The translations under genes and the position numbers were made by a program. Below the pieces are notes generated by a model, which was not told the origin of the DNA, did not search any database, and worked only from the letters and a program-made list of their open reading frames with translations. A DNA stretch of 64,000 nucleotides from Mogibacterium sp. (GTDB lineage: Bacteria > Bacillota > Clostridia > Peptostreptococcales > Anaerovoracaceae). The DNA is taken from NCBI GenBank assembly GCA_017403955.1, contig JAFRDH010000016.1:62001-126000 (forward strand), in the 5' to 3' direction. Shown here one piece after another: positions 23,327 through 32,387 of the stretch. The first letter of the stretch is position 1, and every line of letters starts with the position of its first letter.

Positions 23327-24397
23327 TTATTCAATTACTACACCGTCTTCGTCGACACGAATGTCATTCGAAGGGTTCTGTTCTTCCTTGAGGGCCCTGA
23401 AATGGTCCATGACCTTGGTTCTGATCTCCTCAAGAACTGCAGGATGTTCTTCAAGATAGAGCTTGACATTCTCTCTGCCCTGTCCGATACGCTCACCGTT
23501 ATAGCTGTACCATGATCCTGCCTTGTCAATGATATTGAGTTCTGTAGCAGTATCAAGAATATCTCCCGAGAGAGAAATACCTGTACCGTACATGATGTCG
23601 AATTCTGACTTCTTGAACGGAGGAGCTACCTTGTTCTTGACGATCTTGACGCGTGTCCTGTTACCGAGCATCTCTTCGCCCTTCTTGATAGTCTCGATCC
23701 TTCTTACATCCAGTCTCATGGAAGCATAGAACTTAAGAGCTCTGCCGCCTGTTGTTGTCTCAGGATTACCGAACATAACGCCGATCTTCTCTCTCAGCTG
23801 ATTTATGAAGATGACACATGTGTTGGACTTGTTGACTGCACCGGCGATCTTACGGAGAGCCTGCGACATAAGTCTTGCCTGAAGTCCGACATGGGAATCA
23901 CCCATCTCGCCTTGTATCTCTGCTTTAGGAACAAGAGCGGCTACAGAGTCGATAACTATGATATCAAGCGCTCCGCTCCTTGCGAGCATCTCACAGATCT
24001 CGAGCGCCTGCTCACCTGTATCAGGCTGTGAAACGAGGAGTTCATCAACATTGACTCCGAGGTTTCTGGCATATACCGGATCAAGTGCGTGCTCTGCATC
24101 TATAAAAGCAGCCTGGCCGCCTTTCTTCTGTGCCTCTGCGATAGCATGAAGTGTCAGAGTGGTCTTACCTGAAGACTCCGGTCCGAAGATCTCTATGATC
24201 CTTCCCTTAGGATATCCGCCTACACCTGTTGCAACGTCAAGGCTGATCGAACCGGTCGAAATAACGTCAAGGTTGCTGACAGGACCGGCGTCACCGAGCT
24301 TCATGATAGCGCCTTTGCCGTATTGTTTCTGAATCTGGTCAAGAGCTTGTTTAAGCGCTCTCTCCTTAGCTGAATTATCTGTTGTATTGTTAGCCAT
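23327..24397 (-). CDS. recA: Recombinase RecA
   Basis: 356 residues. Walker [17 protein letters not shown], Walker B region [14 protein letters not shown], the L1 loop, the RecA signature [16 protein letters not shown], and an acidic C-terminal tail (DEDGVVIE). It forms ATP-dependent filaments on single-stranded DNA, promotes homologous pairing and triggers LexA self-cleavage. A GGGAGGC site precedes the ATG. The promoter upstream carries a LexA operator, so it is SOS-induced. cinA lies upstream on the same strand, a common pairing. Secure. Confidence 0.98.
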   Translation of the reverse strand: MANNTTDNSAKERALKQALDQIQKQYGKGAIMKLGDAGPVSNLDVISTGSISLDVATGVGGYPKGRIIEIFGPESSGKTTLTLHAIAEAQKKGGQAAFIDAEHALDPVYARNLGVNVDELLVSQPDTGEQALEICEMLARSGALDIIVIDSVAALVPKAEIQGEMGDSHVGLQARLMSQALRKIAGAVNKSNTCVIFINQLREKIGVMFGNPETTTGGRALKFYASMRLDVRRIETIKKGEEMLGNRTRVKIVKNKVAPPFKKSEFDIMYGTGISLSGDILDTATELNIIDKAGSWYSYNGERIGQGRENVKLYLEEHPAVLEEIRTKVMDHFRALKEEQNPSNDIRVDEDGVVIE

Positions 24398-24416
24398 ATT
24401 GCCTCCCTGAATTAAT

Positions 24417-24464
24417 AGAACAGTTGTTCGTATTTATGATACTTATTATGGGACTGGTTGTCAA
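24417..24464 (-). promoter_or_regulatory. recA promoter with LexA box
   Basis: On the minus strand TTGACA (24459-24464), a 17-base spacer and TATCAT (24436-24441), with the LexA operator CGAACAACTGTTCT (24417-24430) immediately downstream over the transcription start. It matches the boxes at the yneA-like gene. Confidence 0.85.
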
Positions 24465-24544
24465 TATTATAATTTGCTGCATGCAGAATTGTCGAACGAC
24501 AGCTTCACGATATCCTGCAAATCCATCACGTTTCAAAAAATTTT

Positions 24545-25774
24545 CTATTTTATCAGCTGATATACAGTCCTCAGCATTCTGAGTCTGAAGTAATTGCGGT
24601 TCCACTTTCTGAACGGTCTTGATGTAAGGACCTGTACAGAACCGGTTTTATCTCCGAAGGAATACCCGATATATGCTTCACCCGGACTGCGTCCCGGATC
24701 GGCTTCAGGACCTGCATAACCGGTAATGGCTATCCCTATGTCCGCTCCGGACGCCTTCCTTGCGCCGGAAGCCATAGATTCTGCAACTTCAGCACTTACA
24801 ACACCATATTCCTCGATCATTTCAGGTGGCACCCCTACCATGTCGGTTTTGGCCTCACAGCTGTATGTAACATATGAATACTTCATTACTGAAGAAGCTC
24901 CTGCAACGTCGGTTATCGATGCGGCAAAAAGCCCGCCGGTGCATGATTCAGCTGCAGCTATCGTCAGATTTTTCTCTTTGAGTATCCTGACTACGACTTC
25001 ATTCAGTTCTTCATTATCATAGCTGTAAATGTAATCACCGACCAGCTCATTGACTTTGCCGATCATCTCTTCAACAGCAGCTTCAGCTTCTTCGAGAGTA
25101 TCTCTCTGGGATGCTACTCTTAGAGTGCACTCGCCCTCTTTGGCGTAAGTAGCTATGGTAGGGTCAGTCTGACCGTTGATGAGCGGCAAAAGATCGGTTT
25201 CGAGATCCGATTCGCCTCTTCCGATCGTTCTGATTACCCTGTAGAACATTTTCTTTTCCATGAACTTCTCGAGGTACTGTTTTGCTCCATTCTCGAAGAG
25301 CCACTTCAGTTCGCGAGGCGGTCCCGGGAAGCATATCGCTACTTTTCCGTCTTTCTCAAGAGCAAACCCCGGAGCTGTTCCGGAATCATTGTAAAGCGGT
25401 GTGCAGCCTACAGGGAGATAGGCCTGCTTCATATTGTTCTCCGCCATATGACGGCCGTATCTTGTGAAAAATGCCTTAAGGTCTTCCACGACACGTTCGT
25501 CAAGATAAAGATCTGCGCCCATGTATTCTGCAACGATCTCTTTGGTCAGGTCATCCTGCGTAGGTCCGAGACCTCCTGTCAACAAGACAAGATCAGTGTC
25601 TGAAAAAGCTTCTGCGAGCTTCTCTCTGAGTCTGTCCGGGTTATCGCCTACGACAAAATGATACATGACGTCAAAGCCCATGTGATTGAGATTCTCAGAC
25701 AAATAAGCGGCATTTGAATTAACTACCTGTCCGAAAAGCAGTTCCGTTCCGACAGCTATGATTGAAGTCTTCAT
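24545..25774 (-). CDS. cinA: CinA: competence/damage-inducible protein, NMN deamidase-type
   Basis: 409 residues with both CinA domains: the N-terminal MoaB-like COG1058 domain (SIIAVGTELLFGQVVNSNA, LTGGLGPTQDDLT, CFPGPPRELK) and the C-terminal NMN-deamidase domain (AAAESCTGGLFAASITDVAGAS, then GIAITGYAGPEADPGR-type). It takes part in pyridine-nucleotide recycling and is often encoded beside recA and pgsA, as here. It ends about 150 bases before recA, and the recA promoter lies in the gap. Secure. Confidence 0.95.
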   Translation of the reverse strand: MKTSIIAVGTELLFGQVVNSNAAYLSENLNHMGFDVMYHFVVGDNPDRLREKLAEAFSDTDLVLLTGGLGPTQDDLTKEIVAEYMGADLYLDERVVEDLKAFFTRYGRHMAENNMKQAYLPVGCTPLYNDSGTAPGFALEKDGKVAICFPGPPRELKWLFENGAKQYLEKFMEKKMFYRVIRTIGRGESDLETDLLPLINGQTDPTIATYAKEGECTLRVASQRDTLEEAEAAVEEMIGKVNELVGDYIYSYDNEELNEVVVRILKEKNLTIAAAESCTGGLFAASITDVAGASSVMKYSYVTYSCEAKTDMVGVPPEMIEEYGVVSAEVAESMASGARKASGADIGIAITGYAGPEADPGRSPGEAYIGYSFGDKTGSVQVLTSRPFRKWNRNYFRLRMLRTVYQLIK

Positions 25775-25791
25775 CAGGTCCTCCTTATGGT

Positions 25792-26322
25792 TTACATTGA
25801 GAATACTTCTTTATTCTTGATGACGTATTCACATCCGGAATAAACGGTCATGATAAGTGAGAGGATGAATATAATGTATCCGACTTTTCCTATCATAGGT
25901 ATCTGTGGAAGGACGAGACCTAATATCATGATTATTACAGCTACCATCTGGAGAGCTGTCTTGATCTTGCCGGACATACCTGCAGCGAGAACGGTTCCTT
26001 CAGAAGCAGCTACTGTTCTCATTCCGGCAATTACGAATTCTCTTGCAAGAATAACGATCAGCATCCATGCATCGATAAGATCTGATTCGATGAAGAGGCA
26101 AAGTGCTGAATAAACGAGAATTTTGTCCGCCAGCGGGTCCATGATCTTGCCGAAATTTGTGACAAGATTTCTCGAGCGGGCGATCTTGCCGTCAAAATAG
26201 TCGGTGATCGAAGCTGCGATAAAAATCACAAGAGCCGGTGCGTACATTCCCATCAGATAGAAACCGATAAAGAATGGTACAGCAAACATTCTGATGAGTG
26301 TTAGTTTGTTAGGCAGATTCAT
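25792..26322 (-). CDS. pgsA: CDP-diacylglycerol-glycerol-3-phosphate 3-phosphatidyltransferase
   Basis: 176 residues, about five TM helices. The CDP-alcohol phosphatidyltransferase signature DG-x2-AR-x8-G-x3-D-x3-D is exact: SDYFDGKIARSRNLV leads into NFGKIMDPLAD. It makes phosphatidylglycerophosphate for phosphatidylglycerol and cardiolipin synthesis in the membrane. It overlaps the stop of rimO by four bases, so the two are translationally coupled, and cinA follows by 17 bases. Secure. Confidence 0.95.
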   Translation of the reverse strand: MNLPNKLTLIRMFAVPFFIGFYLMGMYAPALVIFIAASITDYFDGKIARSRNLVTNFGKIMDPLADKILVYSALCLFIESDLIDAWMLIVILAREFVIAGMRTVAASEGTVLAAGMSGKIKTALQMVAVIIMILGLVLPQIPMIGKVGYIIFILSLIMTVYSGCEYVIKNKEVFSM

Positions 26323-27638
26323 TTCACTTCCTCCCCTTCAAGGTCATATTCATATGCATTAGTAATTCTGACATTGACTATATCTCCCGGAACAAGGTCG
26401 TTTCCGGAAGAGAATGTAACTTCACAGTCTATCTCCGGAGAATCATATCTTGTTCTTCCGCTGAAGACGCCCTCATCTACGATCTCATCGACAATGACCT
26501 CATAAGTCCTGCCGATCTTGAGCTCATTAAGCGCTTCACTTACCTTGAGCTGATGCTCCATAACGAGATTGCGTCTTGCCTGTTTGGTCTCTTCGTCAAG
26601 CTTGCCGTCCAGTTCAAATGAAGGCGTTCCTTCTTCATCGGAAAAGGCAAAAGCGCCTACTCTGTCGAGTTTCATAGTGTCGATAAAGTCCAGCAGACAA
26701 TCTATGTCCTGCTCGGTTTCCCCCGGGAATCCGACGAGTAATGTCGTTCTTATATGTACATCAGGGATCCGTGCTCTCAGCTTCTCGATCGCCGCCTTGA
26801 TGGAGGATCCGGTCGACTGCCTTCTCATGCGGTGAAGCACAGGATCAGCTATATGCTGAATAGGCATGTCAATATATTTGCAGATTTTAGGCTCATTTGC
26901 GATAGTATCGATAAGTTCGTCAGTAATACCGTTATCGTAAACATACATCAGCCTTATCCAGTCAATGCCTTCGATACGGCATAACTGATGCAAAAGTTCA
27001 GGAAGCATGATCTTTCCGTACAGGTCTCTTCCATATTGAGATGTATCCTGCGCGATCAGGATCAGTTCCCTGATCCCTGCGTCCGCCATATCTTCTGCTT
27101 CGCGGACGCAGTCTTCGATACGCTTTGAACGGAATGGTCCGCGTATCGAAGGGATCGCGCAAAAGCTGCATGCATTATTGCATCCTTCAGCGATCTTGAG
27201 ATATCCGTAATAAGCGCCTTCATCAAATTCTCTTGCATGATACGCAAGATCGTCGAGTTTAGTCCCTACCTGATCTCTTACACCTGGATCATTGCTTTCG
27301 TCCATAAGGATACCCGGCAGATTGTCATAGTCATTTACACCGAAGAACATGTCGACTTCAGGCATTTCTTCCGCCAATTCGTTATGATAGCGCTCAGAAA
27401 GGCAGCCTGTAACAACAAGCTTCATATCACGGCCTTTCTGATCTGCAAGTTCAAAGATCCTTTCGATCGATTCTTTCTTTGCATCCTCAATGAATCCGCA
27501 GGTGTTGACTATCAGAATATCTGCTTCAAGCGGATCGTAAACAATGCAGCAGCCCCTCTCGAGGAGAGAAGCCGCCAGCATCTGAGAATCGTATTCATTC
27601 TTGGCACATCCGAGTGTGTCTATATATATTTTCTTCAT
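26319..27638 (-). CDS. rimO: Ribosomal protein S12 methylthiotransferase RimO
   Basis: 439 residues. N-terminal UPF0004 domain with Cys residues (DTLGCAKNEYDSQ, NTCGFIEDAKKESI), radical-SAM core with CNNACSFCAIPSIRGPFRSK (C-x3-C-x2-C), and a C-terminal TRAM domain (about 370-439). The LGCAKN opening and GPFRS loop are typical of RimO rather than MiaB. It methylthiolates Asp88-equivalent of S12 using two 4Fe-4S clusters. It is coupled to pgsA by a four-base overlap and follows ftsK by 22 bases. Confidence 0.95.
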   Translation of the reverse strand: MKKIYIDTLGCAKNEYDSQMLAASLLERGCCIVYDPLEADILIVNTCGFIEDAKKESIERIFELADQKGRDMKLVVTGCLSERYHNELAEEMPEVDMFFGVNDYDNLPGILMDESNDPGVRDQVGTKLDDLAYHAREFDEGAYYGYLKIAEGCNNACSFCAIPSIRGPFRSKRIEDCVREAEDMADAGIRELILIAQDTSQYGRDLYGKIMLPELLHQLCRIEGIDWIRLMYVYDNGITDELIDTIANEPKICKYIDMPIQHIADPVLHRMRRQSTGSSIKAAIEKLRARIPDVHIRTTLLVGFPGETEQDIDCLLDFIDTMKLDRVGAFAFSDEEGTPSFELDGKLDEETKQARRNLVMEHQLKVSEALNELKIGRTYEVIVDEIVDEGVFSGRTRYDSPEIDCEVTFSSGNDLVPGDIVNVRITNAYEYDLEGEEVK

Positions 27639-27660
27639 AATAATCAGTAATTCTTATAGA

Positions 27661-30600
27661 TCAGTCATCGAAATTGTGATTTGAATCCAGTATCTGTTTT
27701 CTGATATGTTCCGGCAGAGAATTGAAATAATCGACTGCCGCACTTGCACTTGTTTCTGCAGGTGGTTCAGCGAGTTCTTCTTCCGGCTCTTCAATTTCCT
27801 CCGGTTCCTCAGGTTCCTGAACAGTCTGAGGTGCATTGGAAACCAGATTCATATGAGGTTTGCCCGTAACATGCTCTTCGATTTCTCTCAGTTCCTGAGG
27901 ATCAACCTCATACTGCTCCGCAGCCTGCTTCGCATTCACACCGCCGTTATAGTACTCTTCTTCAGTTACAAGAACCTGTCTCGGTCTTGATCCGTCCGAA
28001 GGTCCGATGATTCCCTTTTCTTCTATTTCATCAATGATCCTTGCAGCTCTGTTGTATCCGATGCGGAATCTTCTCTGGAGCATGGATACAGATGCCTGTT
28101 TGGATTTGAGGATGAAGGCTATAGCATCTTCGGTCAGTTCATCCTGAGGCTCAGACGATCCTCTCTTGTCAGGATTGTCGATAGCGTTACGGAGCTCTTC
28201 ATCATAAACAGCACCGCCGCCTTCTTTCTTGACGAACTTGATGACTTTATCGATCTCAGAGTCCGAAATATAAGGTCCCTGTACTCTGTAAGGCTTGTTG
28301 GAACCTACAGGTGAGAACAGCATATCGCCTTTTCCGAGGAGTTTCTCAGCGCCTGCGATATCGAGGATAGTTCTTGAATCTATCTGCGATGCTACGCTGA
28401 ATGCGATCCTTGATGGAATATTAGCCTTGATAAGACCTGTAACAACATCTACAGAAGGTCTCTGTGTTGCTACGATAAGGTGCATGCCGGCTGCACGGGC
28501 TTTCTGCGCGAGACGGCAGATCGAATTCTCGACTTCTGATGGTGAAGCCATCATGAGATCGGCAAGCTCATCGATAATGATCACGATCTGAGGCTTGCAG
28601 CTTGCGTATTCATGGTTGGCTCTCATGAGTTCGTTATATGACTCGAGATCCTTGACACCTTCCTTGGCAAAAAGCTCATAGCGCTTGTCCATTTCTTCGA
28701 CAGCGATAGCAAGAGCTCTTGCAGCCTTCCTCGGATCTGTGACTACAGGAGTCAGAAGATGCGGGATGCCGTTATATGCCGCAAGTTCAACGACCTTCGG
28801 GTCGACCATGATGAGCTTGAGTTCTGACGGCTTCGCCTTATAAAGGAAGCTGGTGATGATCGTATTGATACATACCGACTTACCTGATCCTGTAGCGCCG
28901 GCGATCAGAAGATGCGGCATTCCTTTGAGGTCAGCGATGATATTGTTGCCGGAAATGTCTTTTCCTACAACAAATGAGATCTTGGACTTGGCATTCTCGA
29001 ATTCTTCTGATTCGAGGAGATCTCTAATCAGCACCGATGACGGTTTGTCATTCTCGACCTCGATGCCTACTGCAGCTTTGCCCGGGATCGGTGCCTCGAT
29101 CCTGATCGACTTTGCTCTGAGGTTGAGCGCGATATCATCCGCAAGTCTTGTGATACTGTTGACCTTGACGCCGGTTGCAGGCTGGACTTCATATCTTGTG
29201 ACTGAAGCGCCCTGTGTTACAGTCAGGACCTTTGCGTCTACGCCAAAATCATTGAGCGTCTTCTCGAGAAGATCGGCCTTCTGTTCCAGCTGATAATCAG
29301 ACATCATCTGCTTGGATCCGGAACTCTTCTTGAGGAGACTTGCAGGCGGGAATTCATAAGCAGTATCATCAGAAGCCGAATTGAAGCTCTTTGCGAGTTC
29401 GTCGTCTTCTTTATCGTTCACGGTTGCCTGGACAGGCTGAGCATTGTCCTTAGAAGGAGCTTTGCTCGTATTGGTGACAGCCGGTGCTGTTGCTGCAGGA
29501 CTCTTCGAAGCCTTCTTAGGAACCTGTCTCTGAGCTATGCCTGCACCTGCGGCATTTCCTGAAGCTGCACTTACTCCATCAAGTCCTCTTGATGATCCGG
29601 CCGGTCTTGTACCGGTCAAACCATAATGACCTGAATGTGTGATCTCGTTCGGATCACCAAGTCCGTATTGTTTATTGCTCGATGTCTTCTTCTCTTCAGC
29701 TACAGCCTTTTCCTTGTCCGGCATAAGACCCGATGTGGAAGCCTTTGGTTCTTCTTTCTTTGCAGCAGCAGGTCTTCTTCCCGGATAGCCGTAATCAGTA
29801 TCGTCATCATCATCAAAAACCATAGTCTGATGTTTAGGCTTCTGCTGAGGCTCAGGCTCTTCCGGTAATGTTCCGGAGAGCGTCTTGACAAGTCTTCCGA
29901 AAATAGTGTCCTTCTTGACCTCCTCCATGACAGAATTGTCTTTCTGTGGAGGAAGGCTTGTATTATCTAATTTAGTTACAGGCTGCTTAGGCTCCTCTTG
30001 ATGATTATCGACGATTACTGTCCTGTCTTTGCCCTTTCTGGCATTGTCGTATTGTTCTTTCTGTGTAGGAACAGTCTCAGGCTCATCATCTGCGGAGAGA
30101 TCTTTCGCGATCCCGTTCAGGATCGATTTCCAGATCGACTTGCCGCCGCGGCGCTCTTCTTCTGTTTCTACAATAGTATAGTCATCGACATCTTTTCTTT
30201 TGCCTGCTGCAACGATACCGGTCTCAGGATCAGCTCCCGGAGTTGCAGTCTTGGCTACTGCAGCCTGTATCTTAGCGATCTCAGCATCTTCCATCTCTCT
30301 GAGAATTCTCTTGCGCTCAGACTTTTTACCCATGTTGTCAAAGAATCTTGAGATCGGCGAATTCGCTACAAGGAAAATGGAAATCAGCAGAACTGCAGAT
30401 GCGATTATCAGAAGTCCCGGCTTTCCGAAAAATTTGACCAGGATTGAACCGAGTTCCATTCCGATAACTCCACCGTCTTCCTTATTGACTCCGTTGACGT
30501 AGTATTGAGCAATATCACCAAATCCGTATTTGACAGAATCCGGATCAATGAATCTGTATGAGTTAAGGATACACATGTTGACGAAGATCAATATGCTGAA

Positions 30601-31005
30601 GATGACCGTTCTCGCTCCGATATGCTGGGTTTTGCGTGCCAGAAGCAGGATGCCGAACAAAATCACCAGGAACGGGAGAACATATGCCATCATACCGAAA
30701 AGGCCAAGACATATATCATGGACCTGCATGCCGAATGCACCGGTAGAATCTCTTACAACTGTGAACAGCAGGAAAAGGCCCAATGCAAACAGAGTGATGC
30801 TCCAGATCACATCGACATTGCGTCTGTCGCGGTCATACTCTTCCTGCATGCGGGCGATTCTTTCCTGTCTCACCTGCTCAGGCGTAACATTAGCAGCAGC
30901 TTTCTTGCCGCCGCTCTGATTGGTCTGAGTCTTAGGCTTATTCTTGCTCCCCGGTGGTCTTCCCGGTCCTCTCTTCTTAGTGTTATTAGTATTGTCTGTA
31001 GCCAT
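27661..31005 (-). CDS. ftsK: DNA translocase FtsK/SpoIIIE
   Basis: 1114 residues. Basic Lys/Pro/Gly-rich N-terminus, then four TM helices (about 65-215), a long charged Pro/Lys/Glu-rich linker (about 225-590), and the motor: alpha/beta domain, Walker A (GATGSGKSVCINTII), Walker B (QIVIIIDELADLMM), and a C-terminal gamma winged helix (SVSMLQRRFRIGYNRAARII). It pumps chromosome DNA through the closing septum. A further acidic tail (about 60 residues after the gamma domain, rich in EPEEPEEI) is longer than usual. It is upstream of rimO and in the same orientation. Secure. Confidence 0.96.
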   Translation of the reverse strand: MATDNTNNTKKRGPGRPPGSKNKPKTQTNQSGGKKAAANVTPEQVRQERIARMQEEYDRDRRNVDVIWSITLFALGLFLLFTVVRDSTGAFGMQVHDICLGLFGMMAYVLPFLVILFGILLLARKTQHIGARTVIFSILIFVNMCILNSYRFIDPDSVKYGFGDIAQYYVNGVNKEDGGVIGMELGSILVKFFGKPGLLIIASAVLLISIFLVANSPISRFFDNMGKKSERKRILREMEDAEIAKIQAAVAKTATPGADPETGIVAAGKRKDVDDYTIVETEEERRGGKSIWKSILNGIAKDLSADDEPETVPTQKEQYDNARKGKDRTVIVDNHQEEPKQPVTKLDNTSLPPQKDNSVMEEVKKDTIFGRLVKTLSGTLPEEPEPQQKPKHQTMVFDDDDDTDYGYPGRRPAAAKKEEPKASTSGLMPDKEKAVAEEKKTSSNKQYGLGDPNEITHSGHYGLTGTRPAGSSRGLDGVSAASGNAAGAGIAQRQVPKKASKSPAATAPAVTNTSKAPSKDNAQPVQATVNDKEDDELAKSFNSASDDTAYEFPPASLLKKSSGSKQMMSDYQLEQKADLLEKTLNDFGVDAKVLTVTQGASVTRYEVQPATGVKVNSITRLADDIALNLRAKSIRIEAPIPGKAAVGIEVENDKPSSVLIRDLLESEEFENAKSKISFVVGKDISGNNIIADLKGMPHLLIAGATGSGKSVCINTIITSFLYKAKPSELKLIMVDPKVVELAAYNGIPHLLTPVVTDPRKAARALAIAVEEMDKRYELFAKEGVKDLESYNELMRANHEYASCKPQIVIIIDELADLMMASPSEVENSICRLAQKARAAGMHLIVATQRPSVDVVTGLIKANIPSRIAFSVASQIDSRTILDIAGAEKLLGKGDMLFSPVGSNKPYRVQGPYISDSEIDKVIKFVKKEGGGAVYDEELRNAIDNPDKRGSSEPQDELTEDAIAFILKSKQASVSMLQRRFRIGYNRAARIIDEIEEKGIIGPSDGSRPRQVLVTEEEYYNGGVNAKQAAEQYEVDPQELREIEEHVTGKPHMNLVSNAPQTVQEPEEPEEIEEPEEELAEPPAETSASAAVDYFNSLPEHIRKQILDSNHNFDD

Positions 31006-31165
31006 ATAAGCTCCTGTTCTTAATGTATATGTAATATATTAATAGTAGTATTATACTCTCATATGCCCCTTATCATGCTGAGGGGTGACAACACTTCATG
31101 GTGTGTATAACCAATTTATTATACTACAATATATTGAATTTGTAACGTTTTTTCACATAAAAACA

Positions 31166-31186
31166 GTGCAAGCCTGCGGCTTGCAC
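31166..31186 (-). terminator. Terminator of rpmF
   Basis: GTGCAAGCC (31166-31174) pairs perfectly with GGCTTGCAC (31178-31186), three-base loop. On the minus strand it lies about 50 bases past the stop and is followed by TGTTTTTTATG. Confidence 0.85.
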
Positions 31187-31239
31187 CCTTCCATCTCGTA
31201 ATGTATGTAACTATTACACGAACACGGCTTGTAATTATA

Positions 31240-31428
31240 TTACTGAGCGTTTACAACGTCCTTGCCGTCGTAGTAACCGCAGTTAGGACATACTCTGTGT
31301 GGAAGCTTTGGCTCATGGCACTGAGGACAAATCGAAAGTCCGGTAATGCTCTTCTTCATGTTAGCAGCCTTTCTGCCGCTTGTCTTAGCCTGTGATGTTT
31401 TCCTCTTAGGTACTGCCACTGTCGACAC
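31240..31428 (-). CDS. rpmF: 50S ribosomal protein L32
   Basis: 62 residues. The start [20 protein letters not shown] and the zinc-binding pairs CPQC and [10 protein letters not shown] are characteristic of the C-type (zinc-binding, Cys-rich) L32. A good AGGAGG site precedes the ATG. It is a single-gene unit here: the DUF177 gene usual upstream of rpmF and the fatty-acid genes downstream are missing. It has its own promoter and terminator. Confidence 0.96.
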   Translation of the reverse strand: MSTVAVPKRKTSQAKTSGRKAANMKKSITGLSICPQCHEPKLPHRVCPNCGYYDGKDVVNAQ

Positions 31429-31473
31429 CTCCTTGTACGCTTGATTTCGTTATTTAGCTTATCGCACCGATTC

Positions 31474-31502
31474 ATTATATTCATCAGGAATCGAATTGTC
31501 AA
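31474..31502 (-). promoter_or_regulatory. Promoter of rpmF
   Basis: On the minus strand TTGACA (31497-31502), 17-base spacer, TATAAT (31474-31479): a full consensus pair about 45 bases upstream of the rpmF ATG. Confidence 0.8.
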
Positions 31503-31596
31503 CAATTTTGTTGCCTTTTTCTATTGTCCGTTAGAAAAAACTTTAGAAAAAGGTCTTGCAATCAGTTAACTTTTGAGTTAACGTATATATACGCGC

Positions 31597-31673
31597 CGGG
31601 GTGTGGCTCAGCTTGGTAGAGCGCTTCGTTCGGGACGAAGAGGTCGCGTGTTCAAATCTCGTCACCCCGACCA
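31597..31673 (+). tRNA. tRNA-Pro (anticodon CGG)
   Basis: A 77-base cloverleaf including an encoded CCA. Acceptor CGGGGTG pairs with CACCCCG; the D stem is GCTC/GAGC; the anticodon stem CTTCG/CGAAG holds loop TTCGGGA, so the anticodon is CGG with G37, as in bacterial tRNA-Pro; the T loop is TTCAAAT. The T stem GCGTG/CTCGT has one T-T mismatch and a G-T pair, which is unusual but still foldable. Only CCG codons would be read by strict pairing, so other Pro isoacceptors must lie elsewhere. A terminator follows directly. Confidence 0.92.
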
Positions 31674-31676
31674 ATC

Positions 31677-31715
31677 AAGGCTTTGAGATAATATCTCAAG
31701 GCCTTATCTTTTTAT
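31677..31715 (+). terminator. Intrinsic terminator of tRNA-Pro
   Basis: AAGGCTTTGAGAT pairs with ATCTCAAGGCCTT (one G-T wobble), followed by ATCTTTTTAT. It begins four bases after the CCA end. Confidence 0.85.
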
Positions 31716-31757
31716 ATGTACATGTATTATAAACGGTTTTTCCGGGAGGTCAATAAA

Positions 31758-32387
31758 ATGGCAAAAAAATCTTTGTACGATAACACTTCTCTCTATGATG
31801 AGTATCAATACATGCTGAAACAGCTTGCTGATTCTGTAACAGACAGACCTTCAACTATGATCAGCGCGATCAGCAACAAGAAACAGGTATTCTCTATTCT
31901 TACTCAGGTTCTTTCACTCAACTCTCCGAGCAAGCTGACGATGCAGGAATGGCAGGATATCATTCCATACAATGCTGAGGACATAACTATCAGGAAATAT
32001 ATCTGTAAAAGAGGCAGTCTCTTTAAGAGTAAGATCTACAATGTTATGTCAGTTTCTTTCCCTAGTGTTGTGCCTGACTCTGTCAAGGACAGCAGCGGTT
32101 TCAAGGATTACCTCGAAGTTGGTTCCATTGTAGTTTTTTATGACGACAGCTGTAAGGATTGCCATGTAGGGATCACCCAGTTCGGATTCAGACTTCCATA
32201 CGGAAACGTATTTACTACGCATATGTTCGAAAATCATTATCCGTTTGATGTTCTGTCATGGCTCCAGCAGAATAACGCCACCGGATTCGGAAATCTGCCG
32301 GATGACAGTATTTACGAGTTGTATACACTTGCCTGCAGGATCACCGGCACATTCAATCCAAGAGAATTTGCATTCACTCCGGCATAA
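31758..32387 (+). CDS. Uncharacterised 209-residue protein
   Basis: 209 residues from the ATG placed by a GGGAGGT site; a longer in-frame start begins inside the tRNA terminator and is unlikely. No signal peptide or TM helix is evident. The N-terminal 50 residues are helical and polar (LYDNTSLYDEYQYMLKQLADS), the rest mixed, with two Cys pairs: C in RKYICKRG and CKDC near residue 133. I recognise no family. It follows tRNA-Pro and runs toward tmcAL, whose last 14 bases it overlaps on the opposite strand, so no terminator fits between. Confidence 0.72.
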   Translation: MAKKSLYDNTSLYDEYQYMLKQLADSVTDRPSTMISAISNKKQVFSILTQVLSLNSPSKLTMQEWQDIIPYNAEDITIRKYICKRGSLFKSKIYNVMSVSFPSVVPDSVKDSSGFKDYLEVGSIVVFYDDSCKDCHVGITQFGFRLPYGNVFTTHMFENHYPFDVLSWLQQNNATGFGNLPDDSIYELYTLACRITGTFNPREFAFTPA

